Notes: generated by a model from the sequence alone, not told the origin. A DNA stretch of 64,000 nucleotides from Nelumbo lutea (GCA_022828595.1 JAKGHH010000001.1:73094401-73158400), one strand, 5' to 3'. Positions 46,331 to 56,839 are shown, counted from the stretch's first letter. Numbers and translations are program-made.

Positions 46331-46828
46331 TTAGTGATGATTTAGTTGAAGGAAGTAGGTGACCATCCCTAGGGTAAGCTCAACATCATGGATGAAGCAG
46401 TAGGACATGAGACCGATCAGAAACCTAAACGAATTAGGCATCAGCTGCACCAGCAGTACCCGGTACCACCTGAACACCTCGACAAGCCCCTCGTCTAATG
46501 GGAACCTCATCCCGGCTATCAGGCTATGCTCATACACACAGAGCTCGTTCGGATGAGCATCCATGGGCCTCTCACTGGTCCTTGGGCACATAAGTTCATA
46601 TTCTTTGGGGATGCAGTACAAGGCTCGGATCCGAGCTATATCCCCAGGAGCCAGACAACACAGTGCGGTCCCGAATTGGGAACCAGGCTGCGGAGGAAGG
46701 GCAACTTCCCCCCAAGCCGATGACTCAGCCTCAGCCCCTGGCCTTGGCCTCCCATTCGGTGACCCACTCAGGGTCGAACACCTCAAAGTCCTCGGCCTTG
46801 GCCCCCTGGCCATCAGCCTCAGGAACAT
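46331..46828 (-). CDS. Antisense ORF of the gypsy element (Transposase_28-like)
   Basis: 165 codons open on the strand opposite to pol, between pol and the 3' LTR. Residues about 65-150 show RALYCIPKEYELMCP, PNELCVYEHSLIAGMRFPL and FRWYRVLLVQLMPNSFRFLIG, the pattern of the putative gypsy-type transposon protein family carried antisense by RIRE2/Grande-like Tat elements. Its function is unknown. The frame is open, although pol is dead. The likely acidic extension toward 46950 (on the same strand) is out of frame. Confidence 0.65.
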   Translation of the reverse strand: MFLRLMARGPRPRTLRCSTLSGSPNGRPRPGAEAESSAWGEVALPPQPGSQFGTALCCLAPGDIARIRALYCIPKEYELMCPRTSERPMDAHPNELCVYEHSLIAGMRFPLDEGLVEVFRWYRVLLVQLMPNSFRFLIGLMSYCFIHDVELTLGMVTYFLQLNHH

Positions 46829-47375
46829 TGAGTGCAGAAGCCTCGGTGAAAGACCCTAGCTCGGACTTAGAACTAGAAAATGAGGTAGAGGAAGAGGAAG
46901 CGAAAGAAGAGAAAAAAGATCGGGAAAAGTCATTGGACAAGGAAGACATCTTACTGAACTTCGAAAGCTAGGACCGCAGAACTGAAGCAATAACTGAGCC
47001 AAAGACTACCTCTTGCCGAGCTCTAAGTGTAACTTCTTTCGCAAATGACAAAGTATAAATGCCCTTCACCCCCTTTTTATAGGGCTCCCAACGGTCCAGA
47101 TCAATGGCGTAGATCAGATGTTGCCCTCTAATAGCTCAGGAAGACAAAACAACGCCACTGACCTTCGCACGCGTGTAACCTCGGGAAGGTGAAACATCGC
47201 TTCCGTCAGCATGATGTGAGCATTGAACCGGCCAGTCCACTCAAAAACTGATTCAATTCCGGGGTCCTCTGCTCAGATGGCGCACTCAACCAACTTCAGA
47301 CTCGAGTTCCTCAATCGAGAACTGAAGAGCTCTTCCATGCCACACCACAGCCAAGCACTACACTCATTGACTTTG

Positions 47376-47390
47376 GAACTAGGGGAGTGG
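47376..47390 (+). other. Polypurine tract of the gypsy element
   Basis: GAACTAGGGGAGTGG abuts the 3' LTR start. Confidence 0.75.
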
Positions 47391-47949
47391 TGTTTGGGTT
47401 ATGGTTGAGTTGGCCCTAGATGCCACATGTCACCTCTGTGGTCACCTTATCTCTTCGGCCATGTCACCTCCACAGCCCGTCTTATCACCTCAACCACGTT
47501 GGCACCACGTCATATGGATAAGTGCGACCAAGATAGGAGAATGACATACGAATGAGGACAACTCCGTTGGGGATTAGGTCTTATCCCGAAAACCTCAATG
47601 GGCAACCTCATCCCGACAACCCCGAAAGCCTTATCAAACTAGGACACAGATCTTCGACTATAAAAAGGTACCTCCCGCTCAAGGTAGGGGATCCAACTTT
47701 TGACTTCCATACCGTTACTCTACTCGGACTAACACCGTTCTCTCAATTACTCGACCCGACCACCCATCCTCTTTCACTGACTTAAGCGTTGGAGTACCTA
47801 CCCGAGGAATAACTCATCGGGCCTCTGACCTTGTTCTTGGTTTCCGATCTTGGAGCGCGGCATCATCCTTCCACCTCGGCTCCGCCCAGTTAGCAGGATC
47901 ATCTAATTGTAACCTCAGTTGAAGAACTACCTTGGATCGAGCAGCATCG
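47391..47949 (+). repeat. 3' LTR of the gypsy element
   Basis: Starts TGTTTGGGTTATGG, ends near GAGCAGCATCG. Matches 41945-42502 with scattered C/T and A/G changes, many at CpG-like sites. Confidence 0.9.
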
Positions 47950-48045
47950 GTTGCATGTTTTTCTTTTCATGGGAAGATATTCCCAATACATGGCTACAAT
48001 TCACTATGAGGATATTGTGAGAACGGTCTTGTGAGGACCAAAGCT

Positions 48046-48402
48046 TATTCTTTAAGGAGAATGATGATCCAAAATTTTGTGATAAAGTAGTGCCATTTTA
48101 AGTATCGTTGCTTAGAATTCGGTGATTATGTAATTTTTGGGTATCACCAAGATTCATATTTTAATCATGTTGAAAAATAAGGTTGGTTTTGTTTTAAATA
48201 ACAAAAACAACTATCACATTGGTGAAAACAGTATAATTTTGCTGATTAGGCAATTGTTTCAATTTCTAGAACCAACACCAACCCATTGTCCAACACAACT
48301 TAGTTGTAAGGATAATAAAATTGTTTTTGCTGATGTGGCAATTATTTCAAATACAAAATCAACCCTATTGTTAAAGACCCCTTAGTTGTAAGGATTATTA
48401 AA
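48046..48402. other. Gene-less A+T-rich stretch
   Basis: No exon or RNA gene seen; ends with the left target copy ATTATTAAA of the next element (48394-48402). Confidence 0.5.
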
Positions 48403-48500
48403 GGGATTGTAGCCGATAAGGGCAGCTTTTGGGTCCTAATATCAATAAAATAATCCTTTTAATATAATTATTAAAACAGGCTAACTTTTTTTAAAAAACA

Positions 48501-48812
48501 TCAAATAGGGGCAGAAACACCGTTCATCTCCTTCCTCGTTCGAACCATTGGACAAATCTCCCCTAATATTAATAAATATTGCTCACAAATCTCTACTTTT
48601 TTGTTCACCCTTATAGTTGTTAGCTTGCTTAAAGCAAAAATGGTGAAGCCCACTCTTGAGTTTTTGCATTTCGTTATGTGTATCTCGCTTCTCCACTTAG
48701 CATATTCATAGACCTCTTTCAATCCCGATTTCCCAGCTTTAATGGCATTCAAAACTGCTTCAAGTACCTCTAACAAGCTTAGTAGTTGGAACCAAACTGT
48801 CAATTCGTGCAC
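48501..48812 (-). other. Unidentified open segment in the PADRE Pack-MULE
   Basis: 103 codons open (SLLEVLEAVLNAIKAGKSGLKEVYEYAKWRSE in shortened form: LLEVLEAVLNAIKAGK). The first residues are in another frame from the DUF4228 part, and the tail lies in the element's arm. May be a second captured fragment; not recognised. Confidence 0.35.
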
Positions 48813-49203
48813 CTAGTACTGTTTCATGTATTCTTCTAAGTGCTTTAGAAGAATAACTCATAGCAGTTCTGCTCTGAGTTTGGAATAACTTAGATGCAGA
48901 GAAAAAGAAGAAGAAGAAGGAGAGAGAAAAATCCGTTTGGTCAGAGATCAACGTCTCTGGTGATTCAGGCTCCTCTCCCAGCATGAGAGGTAGTAGATAG
49001 TATAATTATCCAAAGAGGAGCTCTTCATTGTGGATGAATGGTTGAGAAAAGAGATAACGACTTTGGAATTTGCCGTAGCGTAGATATTTGTTGGTGATGC
49101 ACTCCGCGATGATGGGTGCATATAGCTCCATGATGCTACCGTTAGATGTTACCACTTTGATCACCTCATGTACGCCTCCAATGCCATGAAACACACAGTT
49201 TCC
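48760..49203 (-). pseudogene. Captured PADRE (DUF4228) protein fragment with one stop
   Basis: Start codon near 49203. MGNCVFHGIGG carries the MGNC N-myristoylation-type start, then VHEVIKVVTSNGSIMELYAP and AECITNKYLRYG, which are the core of the PADRE domain (plant proteins induced by stress and pathogens; biochemical role unknown). After EELLFG a TAA replaces a sense codon; the same frame continues YYLLPLMLGEEPES, as in the parent family. The usual C-terminal WKVKLVI..EL block is absent, replaced from about 48900 by other sequence (SYSSKALRRIHETVLGA) that I cannot name. A near-intact frame suggests a fairly recent capture. Confidence 0.82.
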
Positions 49204-50080
49204 CATGTAGAAATACTGAAATACTACTATAATGTGTGCGTACCCTATGTCTTCTTCTTCTTTTATAGAATTTCTTATTAATTTCTTCCCTTGAAAGAAA
49301 TGATTAGAGAGACAATTGGCATCGGTGATTTGCTTTTGCTTCTCCACGAGACACATCATGTCATAGTACAAGAGGCATTTCTTTCTGTTTAACTACTTTT
49401 GCTTCAGAAAAGAAAAAGAAAGGGGAGTGTTCTGCTATGAGTTTTCCAAACTCAGATGTAGAGAAGAAGAAGAACAAGGGGGAAGAGGAAGAGGAGGAGG
49501 AGGAGAGAGAGAGGGAGGGAGGTGGGGAGATTTATTTGCTCTGGAGTAAGAAGGAGATGAATAATGTTTCTGCCCCTATTTGATGTTTCAAAGAAAAAAA
49601 TTAATTTATTCTAAAAATTATGTTAAAAAGATTATTTTATTGATATTAGTACCCAAAAATTGATATTTTCAAAATCTCTTTATTAAAAAAAAACATTTAT
49701 TCATTTTAAAAGTAAAATTTTATATTAGTACCCTGTATTTTGGATATAGTGTCAATTTGCTCCATCAACTTTAAAACATATTAATCCAATACTCGAACTT
49801 TCAAAAAGTATTACTTTAAAACTTTTAAAATGTCAAAACTATCCTTAAAAAAGTTGTTCATCGTTTTCTATTTTGAGATTGAGACAGTGATTTGTGGTCG
49901 GGATTCAAGATTGCTTGAATTACGAAAATGTCCTTGAACTACCAAAACGATTTGATTCTGAGACTGAATTAGCTAAACAAATTAGGAGACAATGAATAGT
50001 GGAAGTCGAATCTAAAACAGGAAGCTTAAACAAACGTATGAAATTCAAAACAGGTCTCACTAGCACTAGTAGATACTAGT

Positions 50081-50673
50081 TTACCTTAGCATCTGCAGTG
50101 TAATTAGTTGTCTCCATGGAACCCTCACCGGCTTTGTTGCTGAAAATCTGCTTCTTCGACGATAAGCATCTTTTACCATCTTTACCATCATTTTCACCCA
50201 AACACTCGGAACTACTCTTGGATGGCTGTCAATAATCTGACGAGAAATCGCTATGAGCCCAACTGTTACTGCTAATGGTTGTACTGGATGAGGTTGTAGT
50301 GGTGCTAGTTCTGGGGGGAGGAGAAGAAGATGAACAGAGCGGTTTGGCTTCTCATTTATAGAAGTGGAAGAGAAATCCAAGGGTTTTGCTTGTCTTCAAT
50401 TAAATCTCAAAATGATTTCCGTCGTATAATGTCTTTAACCCTAACAATGACCCTGATCTCGTGTTCTTCTTTGTCATTCTTTCTCCAAAAACTCTGACTC
50501 AATCTCCAGGAGAGGCTTCTCGGTAGGATCCCCACCTTAGGGAAGAATGGGAAGTACTTTACTACGGAAAGCACTACCTTTGATGCCTTGTGTAATTCAA
50601 AAATTGTCGTCGATGCAGCCTTCGACCGGCTTCTGACTAATCTTCGTCTTTGGCTGGATTCCCTGGAAAGCAC
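50081..50673 (-). other. Unidentified captured coding-like sequence
   Basis: Two open stretches: a serine/proline-rich minus-strand part (50081-50380, for example LLLLPPELAPLQPHPVQPL) and a segment 50407-50673. In the plus direction the latter reads KIVVDAAFDRLLTNLRLWLD, also open. I do not recognise a family on either strand. Base composition and lack of low complexity suggest it derives from a host gene. Confidence 0.3.
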
Positions 50674-51845
50674 TACCTTTGATGCCTAGTGCCAATTTGA
50701 TTTCCGAACTGAAAAATTTAGTTCCCACTCCAAACTTTCAAAATGCGACAATATCCAATACCTGTCAATACATAACTACCCTTCACGGTTTCAGCAACTA
50801 TATAAATTATTTTTTGAAATAACGAAGGTGACCACTATGACATCTTTTCTTGGCGAGTGGGAACCACTGTTCATCCACTCTCTGCCCTAAAGTTCTGAAG
50901 AAACCAGTTCTCCTCGCTTGTGATGGTAAGCGGAATACGACGCTGGAAAAGTTGAAATCGACAAATCACACACCAGAGAGCATTGTATGAAGATCTTCTC
51001 CATTTATTTTGAAACTTCCAAGCACAACTAATTGCAGAGCATGATGAACTCTCATTTCTGATCTCAGTGCTATGTGATCTCATTGGATGGAGCAACGTTA
51101 TTATCTGGTCTCACTGGGTGCAAGCAATTATGAAGACGGGAAATTTGTGTTTTTTGTATGAAGATGTGATATGAATTTTTTGACATGAAGGTGAGATATC
51201 TGTGTTAATATGCTAAAGAAAGGAGTTGGATGGAAAGTGGGAGAATTGTGTTTTTTTTTTCTTTTCTTGTAAATGATGATGGGATGACTGTGTAATAAGG
51301 ATATGTTGTTGTGAACTTTTAACAAATGCTACAGTGATAATTGAATATGTATGTGGTTGATCACTTCAATAAATGCTACATCTGAATTATCTGAATTATG
51401 AAGGTCTGATTTTTCGTGTGTTCTTAGGCAGTGTCAAGTTTTAATCGTTACCCAGCAAAAACCCCTTCTGCTCTGTTGCAATATCAACACAAATACAGTT
51501 GTTGGACACATATCCTGAACAAATGCCTTTCTGAATTAAGCAAAGGCGGCAAAACCTTGGAATGAGATGTAGGAGTGTTGATTCCCCTGCTTCAATAGCA
51601 ATACCTTTACAAGATCAGTCCCTGTTCAAATCTCATGTGTTTTTAGGCAAATAAGTCTTTGCCAATGACTGAGAACCAATGGAACTAGTATCACTCTAGG
51701 GAGTCCCAACCTGAACCATTAAATCCTCAACATATGTTCATTATTGGACACTGATCATTGAGTCCTCAGTTCTGTCCCCATTGGCACTTCACAAATTAGA
51801 TGATTAACTTGAATAGAATGGCAAATTGAACAACATGGTTCAACA

Positions 51846-51957
51846 ATGGAGCCTTGCAGGTGTTCAGAATGAAGAAATCAGCCTTGTGCCTTCAACCCAC
51901 GATGGAGCCTTGCGGGTGTTCGGAATGAAGAAATCAGCCTAAGCCTTCAACCGAGAA
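51846..51957. repeat. About 56-bp tandem duplication
   Basis: ATGGAGCCTTGC.GGTGTTC and GAATGAAGAAATCAGCCT occur at 51847-51900 and 51903-51957 with a few changes. Confidence 0.85.
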
Positions 51958-52235
51958 TGAAGAGAAAGGGAAAGTTTCCCATCTTTTAACATAGAAAAGA
52001 AAAGGGTAAAATGGTCTGAATAATGTCATAAAGGATATTTTTGTTATATTGAAATTATTCAAACCGCACATGCTACCATGTGATGGCTCTGAGTGGCCAT
52101 GAGTTAATGTCAGGTACTAGATTGTCGCATTTTGAAAGTTTAGGTGTTAGATTGTTGCGTTTTAAAGTTTGGGTATCAAATTGGCACTAGAACAAAAGTA
52201 TAGGGTACTTAACGGGAATTTTCCCTTTTTAATCC

Positions 52236-53890
52236 ATGCCATTTTCGAAACTACCAATTAGAATTTAAAATTTCTCCTAAACAACCTCCCCCACTATCCC
52301 TAACTTCTCCTAAAGCTATCTCTAATTTAGTAGAGAGTTTCTCTACTAAATTATGTCTAATTCTTATTTATCTTCTCCCCCACTTTTTATTTACATCTAT
52401 CTAAATAATGTTTGAATTAAAAAATTTAAGAATTATTTAAATATTCTAACAAAATTATATAATAATTTTAAAATATTTATTAAAAAGACAAAATAATTAT
52501 AACAAATTTAAAAATATTCATATTATTAAAAATTATATATTTTTACAAAATTCATCACGAAATTATGTAAAAACAATATAAATTATGATTTTCTAGATTA
52601 TTCAATATAAATTTTATTCAAATAATAAAAATCTAACATTAAAAATGAAATATTATTTAAATATTTTAATAACTAAATATCTTAAATAAAAAATGTTAAA
52701 ATTAATATTTTAAATCAACTAATAATATATTTTAAATAGTTACTAAATAACTTTCAATTACAATAAATAATTTAAGATTTTAAATATTTAGTTAAATAAC
52801 TAAATAATTTAAATAACGAAATATTTAAAATAACTAGATTCTAAATAGTTAAAATAACAAAATTATGTATTAATAGTACTATAATTTTATGGATTATTAC
52901 ATTCAATAAGTAATTAACATTTTAAAATTTAAATAATGATATTATTTCAATAAATGCATAGCATTGTAAATAACTAATTTCATTTATAACAATTAATAAT
53001 TCTAGGAAATAAATTTCAAAAAAAATAGTCTTTATTAATCTCAAAGAACTATTCAACCTAAAAGCTTAAGCTGTTAAGTGAGGTCATTGAATAGGTCAGT
53101 ATTCTCTAACACACCCCCTCACACGAAAGCCCATTGGGCTTGAAATGTGAACAAGCATAGGCCCACCCATACCTTGTTCTGAAACTTAATTAATTATAAT
53201 GGGGGTAATGAGGATCAAACACTAGATTGCTTAGTGAAAGTGGCTTTGATACCATCTCAAAAAACCATTCAACCTAAAAGCTTAAGGTGTTAGGTGAGCT
53301 CCTTGAATAGGTTGGTATTCTCTAAAATTAATAATAATTTAAAAAACTTAATCATTATTTTTATATATTTATTGTATTTTATTAATTATTTATTGTTTTT
53401 GTGATAAATATATTTTCAATAATTATGTTTAATTCTATTTTTGTTTTTTTATTTAATAGAAAATATTCAATAATTTTTGGAGTTTAAACTATTGTTATTT
53501 AGCTTTTTTAAATTTAATTTATTGTGTATTTTTGCTATAACTTTTTAATAGTTATTGAAGATTAAACTATTGTTCACAAGTTGGTTAAGTTCAATTGTAG
53601 GTTGTTTGGCCAACCAAATTGACCTAGCCAGGTTGGGGGGTCTGGTCACTCAGGTTATATTGGTTTGGGTCAATTTTTGGTTTGATTGGTCGGTTCAAAA
53701 GATTTAAACTTAAAAATTTAAATTTAAAAATTAAATTTAAATTTAAAAATTAAATTTAAATTAAAAAATTCCGATGGCATTATTAAAAAAATTTGATTGG
53801 TTTGGGTCAATTTTTTACACGTCTTAATTAAATAATTGAAAATTTTATTATATATTTCTGTTATATAATTAAATAATTCCAAAGTCAATC
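52236..53890. repeat. A+T-rich dispersed repeat, copy 2, with a TRIM inside
   Basis: Shares ordered landmarks with 28211-30297: TCTCTAATTTAGTA, ATTCTTATTTATCTTCTCCCC, GAATTATTTAAATATTCTAACAAAATTATATAAT (cited in part) and the end block GGCCAACCAAATTGACC. Noncoding. Confidence 0.75.
53039..53326 (-). mobile_element. TRIM: miniature LTR retrotransposon, 288 bp
   Basis: Two 73-bp direct repeats (53039-53111 and 53255-53326) in TGTTAGAGAATAC...TTTGAGA form on the minus strand. Next to the right one is a Met-tRNA type primer site TGGTATCAAAGCC (53242-53254), and next to the left one a polypurine tract GTGTGAGGGGGTG. Flanks ATTAA at 53034-53038 and 53327-53331. No coding sequence, so it depended on another element's enzymes. 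Confidence 0.88.
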
Positions 53891-54608
53891 CACCCTACCC
53901 TTGAACACATGGAAGATGGGATGGGAGGATTTTGCATTTTCATGTACAGAGAGGGAGGTGGGTATGATCTTGAATTTACAAAATCTTCCCCAAGCCCACC
54001 CATGCCATCCCTACCCCCCAGTCTCCTCTCTCTCCCTGTTGTTTTAGAGTGTTGGGTTGTAATTCAACCCACAACCACTCCCTCCCAATTGCAACTCCTA
54101 TCCGGCCCATCCTAATGGTTCATCGTGTTTCATGTAACAACCAGACTAAATTAATGCTGAACTTTCCCAACAAGAAAATAGTAAAATCTAAAATCACTGG
54201 CATGATTATGAACATAGATATACTCTATTTGTTTTACATAATATATCCATTTCGAGTCTAATCCACAAAAGAGGGAATTTCAGTAACAACATAGCTCAAG
54301 TGTTAACGTGCAGAACAAATAAAAAAGTTTGAAGGAAGAAAAAGAAAATCTCTTTTCTAACCCAGCCAGTAGCATCAACATTCCTTAACCCTTAACTGAA
54401 CTTTCTGATGATTTCTCTAGCATTTTTCGCTCAAGTCGAGAAATGTTTCGGACCCCGGAGGCCATGACCGTGGGAGCTCTAGAGAGAGAGAGAGAGAGAG
54501 AACATAAACCAATCAAATAATGATCATCCCAGCCCCATTATACATGCATTAGAAACAAGACCCATTTATCTAAAAATTCTGGATTTCTTCCTGAACTTCC
54601 CTTCATCA
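53891..54608. other. 3' flank and 3' UTR of the OVATE gene
   Basis: 53891-54120 is G-rich and C-rich without a recognisable product. 54300-54608 is the likely 3' UTR of the minus-strand gene. A (GA)n microsatellite lies at 54480-54502. Confidence 0.5.
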
Positions 54609-55082
54609 TCAGTTGCACTTACAAGACAAGAAAAGGTTGGTGCAAACTTCATGGAAGACCTGGAGTATGACTGGCCGATATTCGTCGGAGTTCATGGATA
54701 TATAACAATTCAAGAGGCAACGGAGGTCCTTGGGATCCTCGATTTGATTAGTTATTATCATCTCCACCATGGACTCCCTGAAGTCCTCCCTGGGGTCGTA
54801 AGAATATTTGTCCATGGCCACCATTATAATGCATTTGGAACCATCAAACCTTGCTTTCTTCTTCTTCCTTGTTGCGTTTCTTGCTTCCACTCTGTCCCTG
54901 ATCATCTGGTCTAGTTTCTCCTGAACCATGGCGTGCGCTAGGCTTGAGATTGGGACGAGGCTGTCTGATTTGAAACCTTCAACCTCCTCCGAGGAAGACA
55001 CGCTGAGCCGACAACTGCAACAGAAAGCGCTGCATCCGTTCAGTTGACTCCTCTGTTTCTTGGTTTCCCTAGAACCTTGCAT
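54609..55082 (-). CDS. OVATE family protein (OFP)
   Basis: 157 codons, single exon, intact. Residues 1-30 are basic and Ser/Cys-rich (including CSAFCCSCRLS); residues 55-78 form a charged stretch (EKLDQMIRDRVEARNATRKKKK) that may serve nuclear entry. The OVATE domain spans residues 84-152: MVAMDKYSYDPREDFRESM, MIITNQIEDPKDLRCLL, NCYISMNSDEYRPVILQVF and HEVCTNLFL. OFPs are plant-specific transcriptional repressors that bind TALE homeodomain proteins (KNOX/BELL) and TRM proteins and shape organs and secondary walls. The protein is short for the family, but its domain is complete; a subgroup cannot be fixed. The start is the first ATG after the leader, followed by MQGSRETKK. No TE lies in the frame. 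This is the clearest functional gene in the window. Confidence 0.93.
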   Translation of the reverse strand: MQGSRETKKQRSQLNGCSAFCCSCRLSVSSSEEVEGFKSDSLVPISSLAHAMVQEKLDQMIRDRVEARNATRKKKKARFDGSKCIIMVAMDKYSYDPREDFRESMVEMIITNQIEDPKDLRCLLNCYISMNSDEYRPVILQVFHEVCTNLFLSCKCN

Positions 55083-55340
55083 TCTTACACATCAACACCA
55101 CCTTGAGAGGGGGGGGGGGGAGTGAGGAGTGGGGAGTGTCTGTGCTGCTAATCATTTATTTACAATTAGGAAAAGTGGGTTGGATGCCAAGCTAAGCATT
55201 TGATCATGTTTTGTTTTCTTGAACTTTGGGAGATTTAGTTATAGTTAATAGTTATCATCAAATCAAAATATACGAGAGAGATGAATGAGGGAGAAGGAAG
55301 TAGGATCGGAAGCATGTGTTTATAAATTAAATAGGGATTA
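55083..55340 (-). promoter_or_regulatory. Likely 5' leader and core promoter of the OVATE gene
   Basis: A TATA-like AATTTATAAACAC lies on the minus strand at about 55316-55330, roughly 235 bp before the ATG. The leader is pyrimidine-rich (CTCATTCATCTCTCTC) and contains a C-run on the minus strand (G-run at 55107-55120). Inferred from spacing only. Confidence 0.5.
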
Positions 55341-56639
55341 TCTACAGTTTAAATTAATCACTAGAGATTATGATGTTGGAAGTAGGTTAGCCAGGATGAT
55401 GACCATCTTGTTTAAAGGGTTATTAATTAGGTGGCATGGCTTTAAAGCTTGTAGCTGAAGAGGGGAAGAACGTGGTCCCTATAAATCACCTACCAAATCC
55501 CTTGAATTATGTGGATTTAATGAAGCATGAGTCATGATTAGTGGTGTAGGCATGGCATGTCTAATGCTTGCTTTCTGTCTTGTGTACTACCTACTGAAAC
55601 CATAGTCCGAGCCACGTTTCCTTTTGTTGCTCTTTTGATCTAAAAGCCTGTCGGAATCAATTCTTTAAACCTTCTTATTTTATCTTCCAATTATGAAGAT
55701 ATCCCGACAGAGATACACTCACAGCTGTTGTGGAATCTCCACTTTTCTGATTCTTATTTGTCTGTCGCTTCATCTACAACACTCAGCTAATGCACACCAG
55801 CTGCTTGGGTTTAGTTCCATATATTAGTGAATCTTCATGATGGGTTCAAAATCTTGCTTATTGATTTGGCAGTCAATAACTTCTTCTTCTTCCTTGTTTT
55901 CCCTATCCCCTCTCTATGTGAAAAGAGTTAGATAGGTTGCATCTGGATAATCCCACAAAAGCATTTCTAGAGGCATATTAACCAATCGTCTCATGTTCAG
56001 GGAAGAGGAAGAAAAAAACTTTATCATGAAGTACTGCAAATGGGAAGTAGTGTAGTACTAATGATAATCTTGTGATGGACTAATTCTAATACAACTTGTG
56101 AACATACAGTTGGATGAGTCCTTGTAAAGTGCCACAGTAACACATATAGCTCATGTTATAACCATGTGACCCCTATAGCTGGCCTAAGCTAGCTACAGAC
56201 TCATGCGATTTGCCACCACTAATTAACTATACCCTCTTGTCTGTACCACTGTAGCACTACCTCAGAATGCCCATAGCTGTCTTGCCATGCATGCAATCAT
56301 TTTACCTTTCTTGTTTATCCAGTGTGTCAATGTGCAGTAATTTGATCTTATGTGTGAGAGATGAGATTCATGAGTTGGTAGTTGCAGACTGACCGACTTT
56401 GTCTCCCTCTAACAAGTTATCACTGATCATGATGAGTGTAAAGAAGCCTGGACTATTGAGGCTGGTGGGTCAAGGGCTGAACGTAACAGTCACTAGACCA
56501 ATCACATAAAACATTCAAAAAAACAAAAAATGCTAAAAGTTCAAAGAAGAAGTAGAAATAAGAAAAAGCTTACAGCTCATTTGTTAAATCAATCACTACA
56601 AGAGTAAAATAAGAATTGTTAATATGTTATCTAATAATC
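55341..56639. other. Intergenic region upstream of the OVATE gene
   Basis: Lower repeat density than elsewhere; no gene recognised. It probably contains regulatory DNA for the OVATE gene. No element ends seen. Confidence 0.45.
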
Positions 56640-56839
56640 TTTGGTATGGCTATTTCAATGTTTTGAAACTCAGACCAAAGTGGACGGTGGAATCAGTTCA
56701 TTAGATCAACCCATTTGGCCAAAGGTCGAGATGGCTAGGCGGATGGCGATGCTTTCAAGTTTCTTTGTTGTTTCCCTTTTTTTTTGTTTTATTTTGAAAA
56801 TTAAAAAAATAATAGGTAAAATAGTATTTTTTTTGTCTT

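Larger units (their letters stand above)
41945..47949 (+). mobile_element. Ty3/gypsy retrotransposon, Tat-like, internally deleted
   Basis: LTRs of about 558 bp at 41945-42502 and 47391-47949, flanked by GTTAC (41940-41944) and GTTGC (47950-47954), a 5-bp duplication with one change. Plus-strand gag, RNase H and integrase remains follow; protease and RT are missing. Between pol and the 3' LTR lies 2.2 kb with an antisense ORF, an arrangement typical of Tat-lineage elements. Inserted in a copy of the hairpin repeat. Confidence 0.9.
48403..49678 (-). mobile_element. Pack-MULE carrying a PADRE/DUF4228 gene fragment
   Basis: 1,276 bp. Flanks ATTATTAAA (48394-48402) and TTTATTAAA (49679-49687) match at eight of nine bases. 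The arms (about 48403-48540 and 49550-49678) share TTTTGGGT.CTAATATCAATA, AAATAATC.TTTTAA.ATAATT, AACATCAAATAGGGGCAGAA and TTCATCTCCTTC. Interior: minus-strand coding remnant plus unknown sequence. No transposase. Confidence 0.9.
49711..52225. mobile_element. MULE-type composite with unidentified captured sequence
   Basis: Left arm 49711-49865 (AGTACCCTGTATTTTGGATA, GTGTCAATTTG, CTTTCAAAAAG) pairs with right arm 52063-52225 (other strand GGGAAAATTCCCGTTAAGTA, GTGCCAATTTGATACCCAAA). An internal arm copy at 50688-50760 matches the right arm better, starting at GTGCCAATTTGAT without the outer 40 bases. So there are two overlapping or fused elements. No convincing target duplication. Confidence 0.65.

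Noticed and set aside
54480..54502. (GA)n run as a GAGA-factor promoter element
   Set aside because: It lies downstream of the OVATE stop codon, so it is most simply a microsatellite.
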